From contig NC_091674.1 in assembly GCF_042453785.1 (NCBI RefSeq), positions 27,383,001 to 27,447,000 on the forward strand: a stretch of DNA of 64,000 bases, read 5' to 3'. This document shows, piece after piece, positions 32,150-43,900 of the stretch. Within the stretch, counting starts at the first letter, position 1. Each line of letters opens with the position of its first letter. The stretch is from Malus domestica (lineage: Eukaryota; Streptophyta; Magnoliopsida; Rosales; Rosaceae). The translations under genes were made by a program, and so were the position numbers. The notes below the pieces were generated by a model. That model did not search any database. It saw only the letters and a list, made by a program, of their open reading frames with translations, and was not told the origin of the DNA.

Positions 32150-34485
32150 TCACTGTTTCGGAGAAGAATGCCGCAGTCTATTGAGCACGATTGTATGATA
32201 GAATCTCCTCGTCCGAAAGAACAAAGCAAGAGCTACAAGAAACCCAAAGAAAGCAACAGAAGCCATGATAAAAAACGACAGCATGAAGCAGTGAGTGCCG
32301 CTGCAGGAGTCATCATCTTCTCCAGAAGCTTCTCTATCATATATGAACCCGATTACTCTCACGGAGAAGATATAAGAACCAACAGGACTGGCTATTGCGA
32401 TCGTGTTGAAAATAGTCCCCATGTGTCTAATCCCAAAGATTTCAGAAGTGATTGTGGGCATAAGTGACCACTGTGAGCCGTAGCAAATCCCAACTAGGAT
32501 CGAACCCACATACAAATTCCCGGGAAAGCCAGATGAAATCACAATGTGGCCGGCTGCCATGGTTGCTAGTGTGACAGCCATCAGCAATGGCCTTGCCCAT
32601 CCTTTCTTATGTAGCAAGTAATCTGAGACATACCCGGCTCCAAACCGACCTAGAAAATTCCATATGCTCCACAAGGAAACAAAAGAATTGATCTCAACTG
32701 TTGTGTAGCCAAGAGATTCCCCTATTTGACCCATGTTGTTTATGGTGGCCAATCCAGACCCCATCCCACAAATCATAGCAATAAACAACAACCAGAAATC
32801 AACACAAATCATAGCTTTCAACAAATTCATATCTTCATGGTCTGTAGGGTTTTCTGATGCTGATAAATTGGAGGATGCTAAAACTGGCTCGGGGTTTTCG
32901 AGTAAAGGATCGTTGGGTGTCCCAGGGAGTTTCTTGGGTTGCAAGTTCTGTGCTTTGATGGCTATTCCGAGGGGCGAGACAAGTAAACACAGAAGAAGTG
33001 GTGTAACAGTGAGAACACTTGCCCATGATGGGAAAGTGAAGATGGTTCGGAATATGATTAGGACCATGAGATAAGCAGCTGTGAGCAGAGCATAAGCAGA
33101 GAAGATGTTTAAGTACTTTTTGTCAATAGCACTTCTACCGGCTTCATGGATTTTGACCAGAGGCATGAACAAGATGGTGACAGATGTGGGCAACAATGCC
33201 AGCAGGAGAATGAAGGTGCTGGGGTTACCATTGCAGAATGTGTCATAGACTTGGACTAGAATTGCTGAACTTAGACCAAGAAATCCCTGCTTAAAAAATA
33301 ATCATCATTGGAAAATAGCATGCTTTTTCTTTCTTTCGATACTCTAATCTACGAAGAGAGAGATCAAACTCGCCCCCGCCCCAGTTTAATAGCTGAACCC
33401 ACATATGCAACTATGAAAACATGGTTTTAAGAAAAAAAATGCTACGGAGACTCTTGTAAAGTAAGACTATTAATGAATTTTAAGTCATTTCACAGTTTCA
33501 TATGCCAACGTTATAAAATGGTGCCAAAAAAATATGAGATGGCCGAGACTTCGTGGAGAGTCTTATTTTTATAAAGTCTCTTTAACATTTCTCTTTTAAG
33601 AAACGAGGGTCAATAAAAACATAACGATCCAATTTTTTATGGAAGAAATATAACTAATCATCAATTTCGAACACATGCCATCTTTTTAAAATATTGGAAA
33701 AATGCACAAATATAACTTAATACCACTACAATGAAAAGTTATATTTTTTCACTAAAGATGCACAAAACGGACAATGACACGCGTTTTAGTGTCCGTATAA
33801 TGTCACGGTATTGTCCGTTTAGCGTCTTTAGTGGAAAAAATTTCCTGTATAGTATCAAAAATTTGTAAAAAAGTTATACATTATGCAATAATGTGAGATT
33901 CATTCATCTATAACTATGTGCGTCTCAAATCATGTGTGAACAATGTAGCGAAGTAAAGAAAAACAAAACGACGTCGTGCGAGGAAAGTAAGTGACCAGTG
34001 CAGTGATAAGCGTTACTTACCTTCATGATGCCGACGATGGTCCCACCGTAATCAGAGAAGTTGTGGACCCCAGTCACCACGTTGGCGGTGTTGAAGAAAG
34101 TCTGAGCGTGGGCCGCCAGGAGCATGAACAAGCAAACCACCGCGACCGGCGGCCTCTCCACCAATCCGGTGACAGCAGCCCACAGGAAGAAGTACCCCAC
34201 GAAGCACTGAATTGCCCCCACCAGAAGCACCACCCAGGGCCCACCAATTCGGCGACGGTTAAGCGCCACAGCGGAGTACAAAATCCCCGATAAGACGCCG
34301 ACGTTGCCGCCTATGTCTTTGAAGACTGACACCGTGTCGAGCGTTGATTGGTCGTAGCCCTGGCTCGACTTGATCGCCGGGGAGTAGATGCTGAAGGCGT
34401 AGGGAGAGCCGCCGGTGCACTGGATCAATATGCTCGCCGCCGTGGCTGTCCACTTGCTTCTGCTCAGCCTTTCCATCTCTGCCAT
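32150..34485 (-). CDS. Nodulin-like / NFD4-type MFS transporter
   Basis: Two exons, 34485-34021 and 33286-32150, join in phase 0 to give 533 residues. The first ATG of the frame (MAEMERLSRSKW) is used. The N-terminal nodulin-like domain is recognisable by the SKW start, a GGSPYAFSIYSP segment and GVLSGI. The second half has a cytosolic loop (LLENPEPVLASSN), then MFS helices with the family's GSGLATINNMGQIG and SLWSIWNFLGRFGAG stretches. About a dozen hydrophobic segments suit a polytopic membrane protein. The substrate of this plant family is generally unknown. The single intron is 734 bases and carries a small MITE-like fold-back. Splice sites are canonical. Confidence 0.93.
33427..33600. 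mobile_element. MITE-like fold-back in MFS intron
   Basis: The left edge atgctacggagact and the right edge agtctctttaacatt are imperfect inverted partners around an AT-rich core. A similar but more diverged block lies near 59150-59290. Confidence 0.4.
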
Positions 34486-36069
34486 TTTTTTGGCTGTCAC
34501 CTTTTTCTTTTGAAGAAATGAAATTTGTTTTTCTAGGAGAGAGATTTTTTAGTGTCACGAGGCCACGTCTCTTTATAAAAATTGTGTGATGCGTTAAAAT
34601 ATTAATAATTTAAATATTAAAATTTTTTATTATTTACATAAAAATACGTGTTGTACCTGTCATAATTGAAATTTTTTCTTCATTGCGGGTTTGTCATTAA
34701 TGGCGAATTTCCGAATTTGGTGTCCAATAAACCTCGAATTTTCAAGATTACCATCACACTTCGTCACATCTTATTTTCAGACAAAATAATATTACTCTCA
34801 TCATATTTTTCATACAATATTTATACTACATTTCTTTTCTAACAAAAGTGAGACCCACTCATTACAGAACACTTTCTCACGGATCGGGGAGAGTGAAGAT
34901 GTTTAAAACACGCACAATAATTGTCTACCCTTCCACTTTAAATATTTTTTCGTGCTCTCCTGTTTTGTGTGATCATAGTTAAGTCATGTTAACATTTATA
35001 TTATTTTTTTATAGAGATAATAAGACAAATGAATAGTAATATAAAATGTTGACGTGGCTTAACCGTAACCACACAAACAAAGGAGTACGGGAGGACACTG
35101 GAAGTGGGAGGACAAACAATCCTTGTCCTTAAAACACTGGCTAAACACCTACATGGAGGTCTACACCGACTCTCCACCACCACTTGCCAACCAAATCATT
35201 AAGAAATCCTCATAAAACTTTCACATGTATAAAACATTTCTCCGAACTCCAGAAGGTTCTAGGGCCATCAAGTGGATCCGCCCCTGATTAGAGTGTAAAG
35301 CCAACTACAAACACGCTTTCGATATTTTATAATAGATTGCATGTCGTAGCCGTATGGCATCTTCCCAATTATTATGCTCTAAGAACATACTTCCCTCAGC
35401 ACTACGGTCTAGTAGTTTAACCGAACTCTCCATTTCCTTAATGTAAAAATATTGATTTACTAAAAAAACAAAAAAAAACGGACGCCACTTTAATAAATAT
35501 GTTGGTGTGCTGGGACCAGGATGCATTGTGCTATTGGACTTATTTTGTTTGTTCGAACTGTGCTTGAGTCAGTCGTCTATGTTCGGGTGGGCAAGTTCTC
35601 GCAACTCGTTCACTTGATTGTGACTTATGACCCTAAGAATTTCTCCATTTCCTTTTTGTATTGCTTATTTTAAATTCAATTATATTCTACATTTGGAATG
35701 AGAGATTTAATTATGTCACACAATAAACTATTCATAGGAATTAAATTTTGATTTAATTATCTAATTGAATAAACCTAAGCAGACACGTTACAAGTAAAAT
35801 GATAAAAAAAAAATAACATCAAACTGTAGTGGCGTTCGTGAATTAGAAACTGAGTTTTTTAAAGTTTCCACATTTATAACAAAGTGGGGGCCAATACGGC
35901 TTTGGGCTGACTTATTAAGCTTTGCACCTTTGGATATCATTCTTAATTTGTTATGGCCCAAAACATTTTTATTAATGGGTAATTGAATGATTCTATTAAA
36001 AGAGAACCAAAAGAAACAACAAACTACAACACAATAATAGCAACAAAAGCCAAGCTAAAACAAATAAAA
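34486..36069. other. Intergenic, upstream of MFS gene
   Basis: The promoter side of the MFS gene lies immediately upstream of 34485. It holds a MITE at 34916-35124. No gene is supported in the rest. Confidence 0.6.
34916..35124. mobile_element. Fold-back MITE (same family as 60149-60347)
   Basis: About 209 bp. The ends attgtctacccttcc and the complement of ggaggacaaacaat are inverted partners. Inside, gttaagtcatgttaacatt pairs with aatgttgacgtggcttaac around a short AT-rich loop. The same arrangement occurs at 60149-60347. Confidence 0.7.
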
Positions 36070-36840
36070 AAATGGAACTTTAATGAAAACTTTCTGGTAC
36101 TGTTTACTTTAACAAAAAATCACATTTTAAGACTAAAAAGTCAATCTTAGTACTATTCACTTTACCCTTTATTTTGTCCTGATCGTTAAAACTCAAAGTT
36201 TTCAAACTCTTTTCATTAGTTTCCTTATAAAAAAAAGTAGGAGGCTGTAAAAAATAACAACCCAACATGATAACCAGCACCAAAAGGAGAACTACTAGGA
36301 ATTCTTCATTCTTGAAAGATAGGTGTACATTTGCAGTAGAAACCGAAATCTGCAAAGAACATAACCGTAAGCGTATAGAGTTAACAATGGCTTTAAAGAT
36401 AGCAACAGAGTGGAGATGTTCATTTATGAACTTACGGTTATTCCTTTCTTTCCAAATAGCATAGACAACATCTTGTAGGCACAACTTCTTAATGCTAAGA
36501 TCTAACGACTTACTTTTCCAATTATTAGTAGACCAAGTGATAAACTCATACCAATCCAAAGGAGGAGGATCACAACCACACTTAAAAAGCACATGAGACC
36601 AAATATTGGTACTATGGTTGTGAGACTCATTATCAGTCAAGCAAAGATAGCAAATAGGCGAGGCATGAGGGGTAAAGACCATCACCCAATCCATAATACA
36701 TAACTTACCCCTTATAGCCAGCCAAAGAATGAAGCTCCACCTTGGGATGTGCTTACCAAACCACAAAAGACCAGCCCATAGGACCTTCGGATGAGACAGT
36801 GGTATCCAATGTAATAAGTTTTTTATTTTCAATGTTAATT
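36070..36840 (-). mobile_element. LINE 3' end, 5'-truncated
   Basis: On the minus strand, an open frame begins within a reverse-transcriptase zinc-binding (zf-RVT) region (IPRWSFILWLAIRGKL, then a C-x2-C pair and HVLFKCG). It continues to a C-terminal tail (CYFLQPPTFFY) and a 3' region with the AT-rich words typical of plant LINE tails near 36100-36200. The endonuclease and RT core are missing, as expected from 5' truncation. Frame open for over 200 codons but not functional alone. Confidence 0.85.
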
Positions 36841-39246
36841 AAATGTCTCAAACACATTTAAATTTAAACTTAATTAAGTTGGTTAGAATATAATATTTTT
36901 TTCGTCTCCGCTCAAATTTGAATATTCATCCACATGACTTAGATGAGTTCTTTATAGAATATAGCTTGTATGAAAAAACAACTCAAACGTAAAGAGCTTT
37001 TGGTTTCATGATACTCGTGTTTATTTAATTAGAAAATGTGTCAAGTTCAATATATATTAGCACGAAAATGATGGAGGTTTATGATATGCTTGGTTCCATT
37101 TGTGCTGGAGCGGATTCACTCTGGGGCCAAGGTGGGTTAGTTGATCCTTCTAAGCTCAGAATTCTTCCATGGAAAAGTTTTGTGCTGCCCTTTGAAAATT
37201 TTTGGGTTGTACTACTCGACGAATTGTCTCTATAGACACTGGTATGGTAACTGCTAGTCTTATGCCGTTGTATGCATTGATATACGCATCTTTGATAGGC
37301 TCACTTGACATATGTTGACATTTGTCGACATGCTCACTCAAAGCTATTGACATCAGTCGACATGTTTGTTCATAAACTGTTGGCATCTGTCGACTGGCGT
37401 GCAATCTAACTTGACCAATGACCTTAGGCCTACAGGTAATACTATGAGACCAAATTTTTAAACCAAATTGTGTAAACCATATGATGTGGTTGTTGGTGAT
37501 TAGATTGTTAATTAACTGTCAATTAACATGTTTAATTCCTATTAGTGACACATTATTTGATTTACAAATTTAGTTTAAAAATTTAGCGTTTCTAACATTA
37601 TGCTTCTTATAAACCCCCCATAATATTACTTAGATGATTGAATCTGCCACAACATTTGTGACCATCCTTTCATCCTTTTGTGTTGTTACGATTACTAATT
37701 ATTCATTTTAACCATGATTATTGATGTTAATTCATGAATTTGTACTTTCAGTAAATTACAGCAATGATCATTTAACTTTAACTTAATTGAAGCAATGGTC
37801 CCTCGATTAAAAATCAATTACCATTGGTCTATCAACTCATCAAAACGTGAATCTATAGTCCCTTAACTAAAAATTCATTACCATTGGTCCCTAAACTTTA
37901 ATCAAACTGGATAACTGATCCATCAACTTTAACCAAATTGGAGCAATTGTTCATCAACTTTAACCAAATTATAGCAATGATCATTCCAACATAACTCATT
38001 TTGACAAAATTCTAACGAAATTGACGAAAATGACCGTATCTACACGTTTTGATGAGTTAAGGAACCCCAATTGTAACAATGGCCTTTCCAACATAATTTA
38101 TTTTGACAAAATTTTGACGAAGTTGACGAAAATAACCATACTTACACATTTTGATGAGTTGAAAGACTAATGGTAATGAATTTTTAATTGCAAGATCATT
38201 ACTTCAATTTGATTAAAATTGAGAGACTATTGTTATAATTTACTCTTGTACTCTAGCTTTTCAACATTGAGAAAAGTCGGGGTCGCCGTGGCGCCAAAAG
38301 CTGAGGCGGGAACGTGCAGACACATGGAAGCCACACGCCGGAGGATTTGACGCACGTGCACATCTGGACAAAAGGATTAGGAACTTCGACGGTTGACCTG
38401 CCGCACGTGACGACAATCCCCGCACCGAAACGCAGCGCTTAACTCCACAAGAAGAAGGAGCCAGAAGCAGGACGGCGTGAAGAAGGCCGTTCGGCCCACC
38501 CAAAACCGACGCATTACTTGGTGATTTAGTTTTAGGCTGTTTTTTATCGGCCAAAGTTCAACGTTATTAAACAAGGTTAAACTGATCTAATTACGATTAA
38601 ACAATTGGCGGGAAGGATTAAACAATTGGAGGGCAGGATTAAGCAGTTGGAGGGTGAGGTTGTCAAAGCCACCCACTTTGGACTCTTGTAACTGGAAACA
38701 TGTACACAAAAATGGAGACAAATAAAAACTTGTATATTTTTCAATTAATAAAATCACCCGTTGATGTCTTCATCACGGTAATCTACTTTTCTGGAGCAGG
38801 AAAGAGTTATAAAGTCATTTCAACTTTCTTTTTATTATCATTGTGTCATTCGCCAACGCCAGTACTAGAGTATGGTAGTTGAGATAATAGCGTCAAGATG
38901 CTATTGTCTAATTATAAACTATAAAAAAATTATGGTGTTCAGAAGTATAAAATATTTTGAGTTTTTAACTCTTAAATTTTGATTTTTGTGTTGTTGACTA
39001 AAGATCTAAACGGTTAAAAACTTTGCAAAATATCTAATATTTTGTAGCAAAAAATTCTCATACATTATCAAGAATTCGACTTTTATACATAGTATCGGCA
39101 ATGTTGTCAATCACGTATGTCATGTGTTTAACGTTTATACGTAGCAATATGTTATTTAATTAAAATAGATAAGTGATTTTTGCACATTCACTCTCTCATT
39201 TTACATTATTGTTTTATTAAACATATAATTGATGCTTTTGTATAGT
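36841..39246. other. Intergenic
   Basis: No supported gene. It holds a run of three imperfect words of the type gacatntgtcgaca at about 37315-37400, and a MITE at 37750-38244. A GC-richer stretch at 38260-38560 has open frames but no recognisable domain. Confidence 0.55.
37750..38244. mobile_element. Fold-back MITE
   Basis: About 495 bp. The ends agtaaattacagcaat and attgttataatttact are inverted partners. The interior alternates words such as accattggtc, aactttaacc and ttgacaaaat in both orientations. No coding content. Confidence 0.65.
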
Positions 39247-40520
39247 TGTTTGGGCCAAGTTTAGAGTTGTTCTCAGCCCAGAGGCCGTACTTAGGAGTCG
39301 TTGGGGGTCATCTGGTTTATGGGCCACGTAGCCAAGGCCGACCGTGTCCTATTAGGAATCCATGGGTGGTTGAATTCTGATATGAGAAGGAGTTTCGACA
39401 GGATAAGGATGTTGAAGTTTGGGATTGAATGCGGCCTGATAAGGGGGTTGGGTTCAAAGTCCTAGTAGGAGTAGGACTGGCCGAGATAAGGTTGGATCGG
39501 GGGAATGAGTTATAATCCGAGTATGGTTATGATTCGATTGGAAGTAAGATGACTATTATAAATAGAGGGATGATGACACCATTAAGGCTCCTCCAATTCA
39601 ACACACAAACTGCCCTGCGCAAACCTTCGCTTTAGCGAAACCTCTCAACAACCTTGAGATTTTTATTTTCCTTTTCAACCGACACATCTTCAGTTTGGAT
39701 AAACAGCACTGTGAAGGTAATCGGTGATACCTTCAGTCTGGATAAATAACATTATCGCCGTAGAATCAGCCGACCGTGGAACACCTTCAGTGTAGATAAA
39801 CAGCACTGCGTTGAGGCCGACTGGTTATCTATCTAAATCTCGGTCGAGAAAGACTTTCGGGTCTTTATTGGCAGAGGTCATCTCATTAGCCATTTCAGCG
39901 AGGTGAGGTGTTACAGTTTACTAGGGCTTGGCAAATTGAACGTCGAGTTATTTTATGATTGGATACTCACAAGTAAGCTTTAGAGTTCGGCATTCTGACG
40001 GCTGAACCACATTTACCATCAAGACATATATCTGTTTTGAGTATTTATGCCCATATACTTTGGTGTCGATTCGGTATGCTTATACCCTTACGAATATAAT
40101 CATTATGACCGAATTGGGCGCCGACGATTTGTAAACTTCGCAAAATTAGCAGCCTTGTCTTCAGGTTGTAGAACCCAAAGGCCGAGACGTGTTCCTTCCT
40201 CGACCGCAGTCGCAAGATCGAGAAGTCAGCCACGCGCTCAACGTAACATTAACCACATTTTACTCCTCAGCAGAGCTCGGTCGACGAGTTAGCACGCCTT
40301 GCATCAACCGAAGAACATAGTTAGCTCATTAGTTACTCGGCATGCGCACCACGTAGGTTTGGTAGTCTTTAGGATCAACAATAGCGTTACAAAGCAGTTA
40401 AGTACCAACGACATCACAAATCAATTAAGCATACGTATCATTAAAGCCAAATTCAAGTATTTGATAAGCCAAACCCGAGCAAGATAGCAAAACAACAATG
40501 TCTCTAATCATAAGAGAAAA
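39247..40520 (+). mobile_element. Truncated Gypsy-type LTR retrotransposon remnant
   Basis: An LTR-like block (about 39247 to 40115) starts tgtttgggcc, has a TATA box at 39557-39565, and shows repeated words such as accttcagt.tggataaacag inside. It is followed by ttgggcgccgacga, which resembles the TGGCGCC start of a Gypsy primer-binding site. About 400 bases of leader follow, then homology is lost. No second LTR or coding region is visible in the window. Confidence 0.5.
39557..39565 (+). promoter_or_regulatory. TATA box in Gypsy-type LTR
   Basis: TATAAATAG in the middle of the LTR-like block, followed about 25 bases later by a plausible transcription start region. Confidence 0.45.
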
Positions 40521-40957
40521 TTTTGAGTGTACTGGAAACACGATTCGTTACAACGGAGTTATAATACAACATACAAGTGGTTGGATAGAATGATAAAAAG
40601 GCCCACAACTTTTTTTCCCGCGTGTTTTCCAGTCTCCAGTTGGCGCGCTTGTGGTTGGTATACTATCCGGCGTTGGGCGTTCAGTACGACGTCGCAATCA
40701 CCGGCCGTGCAGACAAGTACTAAATAAAAAATTCACAAAAATTTAAATTAAAAAAAAAAAAAAAATTTGAATGTCTGTGTGATGGCTGGGGAACGGAGAG
40801 AGAGAGAGGAGAGAGAGGGAGGAGAGAGAGAGGAAGGAGTCTTGTGGGAGCCTTCAAAACCAGAGTGTTTAAAATCCCAAGGCCTTCGCAATGCCGAACT
40901 TCCCTTTCTCTCTCTCAACCTTCATGGTTCTTGAACGACGTCGTCGTCTGACGGTGG
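40521..40957. other. Promoter and 5' flank of BTSL gene
   Basis: An A-run near 40748-40765 and a GA-rich microsatellite at about 40793-40842 lie just upstream of the coding start. GA tracts are common in plant 5' UTRs. No separate gene is seen. Confidence 0.5.
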
Positions 40958-43900
40958 ATGGGCGGCGACGACGATTCTCCCCAATGCCTCCTCCTCCCTT
41001 CGCAAAACGATGCCCAGCCGGAGTCCTCCGCATCCGCGACACGTGTCCCGCTCGCTCAGACGCCGATCCTCCTGCTCGTCTGCTTCCACAAGGCGCTGCA
41101 GGCCGAGCTCCTCGATCTCCGCCTCGTGACCACCGCCGCCTTGGAGAGTGGCTCACGTGACCTCCTAGACCGCGACTTCGTTCTCCTGCTTCTGCGGCGG
41201 TTTGAGTTCCTCAAGCTCGCGTATGAGTCCCACTGCTCTGCAGAGGACGAGGTCAGCTCAAAGTTTCCGAATTGATTAACAGTTCCTAATTTTTCGTAAT
41301 TTAACTAATTAACTGAATCAAATTCTTTAAAGCTGAATTCTTTAGTTCCGAATTAGCTAATTGTTCTAATTAGAAATTAGAATTGCATAATTTGATTAGT
41401 TAACTGCTTGAGCAAATTGTTTTAAAGATGAAAACTTTGTCAAAATTTGATTAGTTAAAATGTGAGAAGCTGCATTAACTTTTCAATGGAATTTGCATCT
41501 TTAATTTTTAATTTCGTTGGCAGGTAATTTTTTTAGCGTTAGATGGGCGAACAAAAAATGTAGCTAGTACATATTCACTAGAACATATGAGTATAGACGG
41601 TCTCTTCGACTCAATTTTCAATCGCTTGGATGTTTTATTAGAGGAAAACGAGAATGAGAAATTTTCCAAGCAATTTCAAGAACTTGTGTTTGGCATTGGG
41701 ACGCTGAAGGAATTCGTTTCCCAGCATATGCTGAAAGAAGAACAGCAGGTACTAGCCGAAATCTTTATTGAAGCAGATTCGAAATGTTATTTGCAACAAT
41801 GTAGTTTGAGTAAATATTTGATTGTATTGCTTTGCATTACCGAATTTTTTGTGTGTGTGTGTTGCAGGTTTTTCCCTTGATCCTGCAGCAGTTCTGTCGT
41901 GAAGAACAGGCTGCACTTGTGTGGCAGTTCATGTGCAGCGTTCCTTTATTGCTGCTTGAGGATCTACTTCCGTGGACGATCTCCTTTCTTCCACCTGATG
42001 AACAAGAGGAAGTTAGACATTGCATAAAAGCAATTGTACCTGACGAAAAATCACTTGAAGAGGTAGATCCTGACCGATGGTATTACCCTAGTATGAATGA
42101 ACTTCTTGGTAGTTACTAGTTTAAATATTTGTGAAGGTGGTAAATTCTTGGCTTGCTAGCAATGAACAATCCTCCTTTGGGGCCACCAAGAATTCTAGAG
42201 GAGCTCAACAAGCCGGCGAATATGCAGACATGAAAAGGTTACTGAAGTCTCATTCGCCCAAAAGGTTTTTAGAAGAATATAAAAGACACATTAAGGCAGA
42301 TTGCATTCACTCTGATATTGGATACAATCCGGTTGATGGCCTTCCTTTTTGGCATGGAGTCATTAGGAAAGATTTGAAGACAATTCTGGAGGAGCTATAT
42401 CAACTAAGAAGCGCAAGCAGTTTTTTGAATCTTGATTCAGTAGTTGTCCAGCTAAAATTCTTTGTAGATGTCCTTAATTTCTACAGGTAATCAATGTGGT
42501 TGTTGACGTCCGTACGTGCTTATCTTTTTTCTGTTCAGTTAATTAATTCTTCAGCGAATATTTTCTGACTTGCAGCAGTGCATTGGAGAAGTTATATCAT
42601 CCTGTGTTGAATGAACTTTTCAACGGCTGCCTTTACCCCTACAGTGAACAATTTCCAAATGAAAGCCACGTTGAAGGTTTGCAGAGGTTGCTATACTATG
42701 AGCCTCAAGATGGAACACCTTTGAGCAAATTTGTTGAGAAGCTTTGCTGGGAACTGGAGTCTTTTCTGGTGGGAATTAACAAGTACTTTGCTTTCCAAGA
42801 AACCAAGGTACTCTATGTTTGTTGAAGATTATTATAAATCGAAATATCAGCGCACCAGGCTTTCTTTCTGATGTTATAGGGCATCTAGTTTAACTCTACT
42901 CTCGATGAAAAACTTAGAGAATTCTTTGTGGGGCAATATGCTACTAAATAATCATTAAGAAAATATTTTCTATATTGATTGCAAATTAACACCTACAGTT
43001 TTTACCAGGTAGTTCCCATTGTAAGGAAGAATTGCGGTCATGATATGCAGCTGCAACTCTTGTATGCAAGCCTTCATATTCTGCCACTTGGGTTGCTAAA
43101 GTGCATGACTACTTGGTTTTCGGCTTGCTTATCTGAGGACGAATCCAGGTCCATCCTTAGCAACTTGAAGGAGGGAGATTCTTTAGTCAATAAATCATTT
43201 GCATCCCTCTTACATGAGTGGTTCCGCATTGGTCATTCAGGTAAGACCTCTGTTGAAAAGTTTCGTGAGGAGTTGCAGCAAATATTCAAGAGCAGATGCA
43301 CTTCCTTAAAGCAATTCTATAATACTAGTGGATCTTCCTCCTTAAGTTCCAATATGAAACCTATTGAGGCATCAAACACTAAGCTAATGGAGCCAATCTC
43401 TTTGGATAAGGGCAAGAAATCTCTGTCATACTCTTCATCTTGTGCCTCTGACTCTGCCAGGAATTATAGGACGTCATATTCCAGCAGAAACAAACTTCAC
43501 TTATATTTCACTGGAACAGTGAAAACTTCATATCTCTTTCCTGAAAGTCTTAGTGGAGAGAACCATCCTGGTTATGCTCTTCATGAACCAAAACCAATAG
43601 ATCTCATATTTTTCTTCCACAAGGCTCTCAAGAAAGATTTGGAATACCTTGTATTTGGCTCAGCTCAGTTGGCTGACAATGCTGATTTTCTCTCAGAGTT
43701 TTGCCGGCGATTCCAACTTATACAGTTTCTAAATCAAATACATAGTGAAGCAGAGGAAGAAGTTGCCTTTCCAGCTTTAGAGACCAAAGGAAAACTGCAA
43801 AACATTAGCCACTCTTACACGATAGACCACAAATTAGAAGTTGAACTCTTTCACAAGATATCCCTCGTTCTGGATGAGATGTCTATATTGCATGTTTCAG

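Noticed and set aside
37156..37404. An 82-codon minus-strand frame with HASRQMP-like repeats
   Set aside because: The frame is open because of a repeated gacatntgtcgaca word. No family resemblance and no splice context.
38261..38554. A 97-codon minus-strand frame in GC-richer DNA
   Set aside because: No domain, no neighbouring exons, composition low in structure. It could be a decayed fragment but nothing supports a gene.
40869..41156. Arg-rich antisense open frame at the BTSL start
   Set aside because: It is the complement of the GC-rich first exon, with no domain and no support from splice sites.
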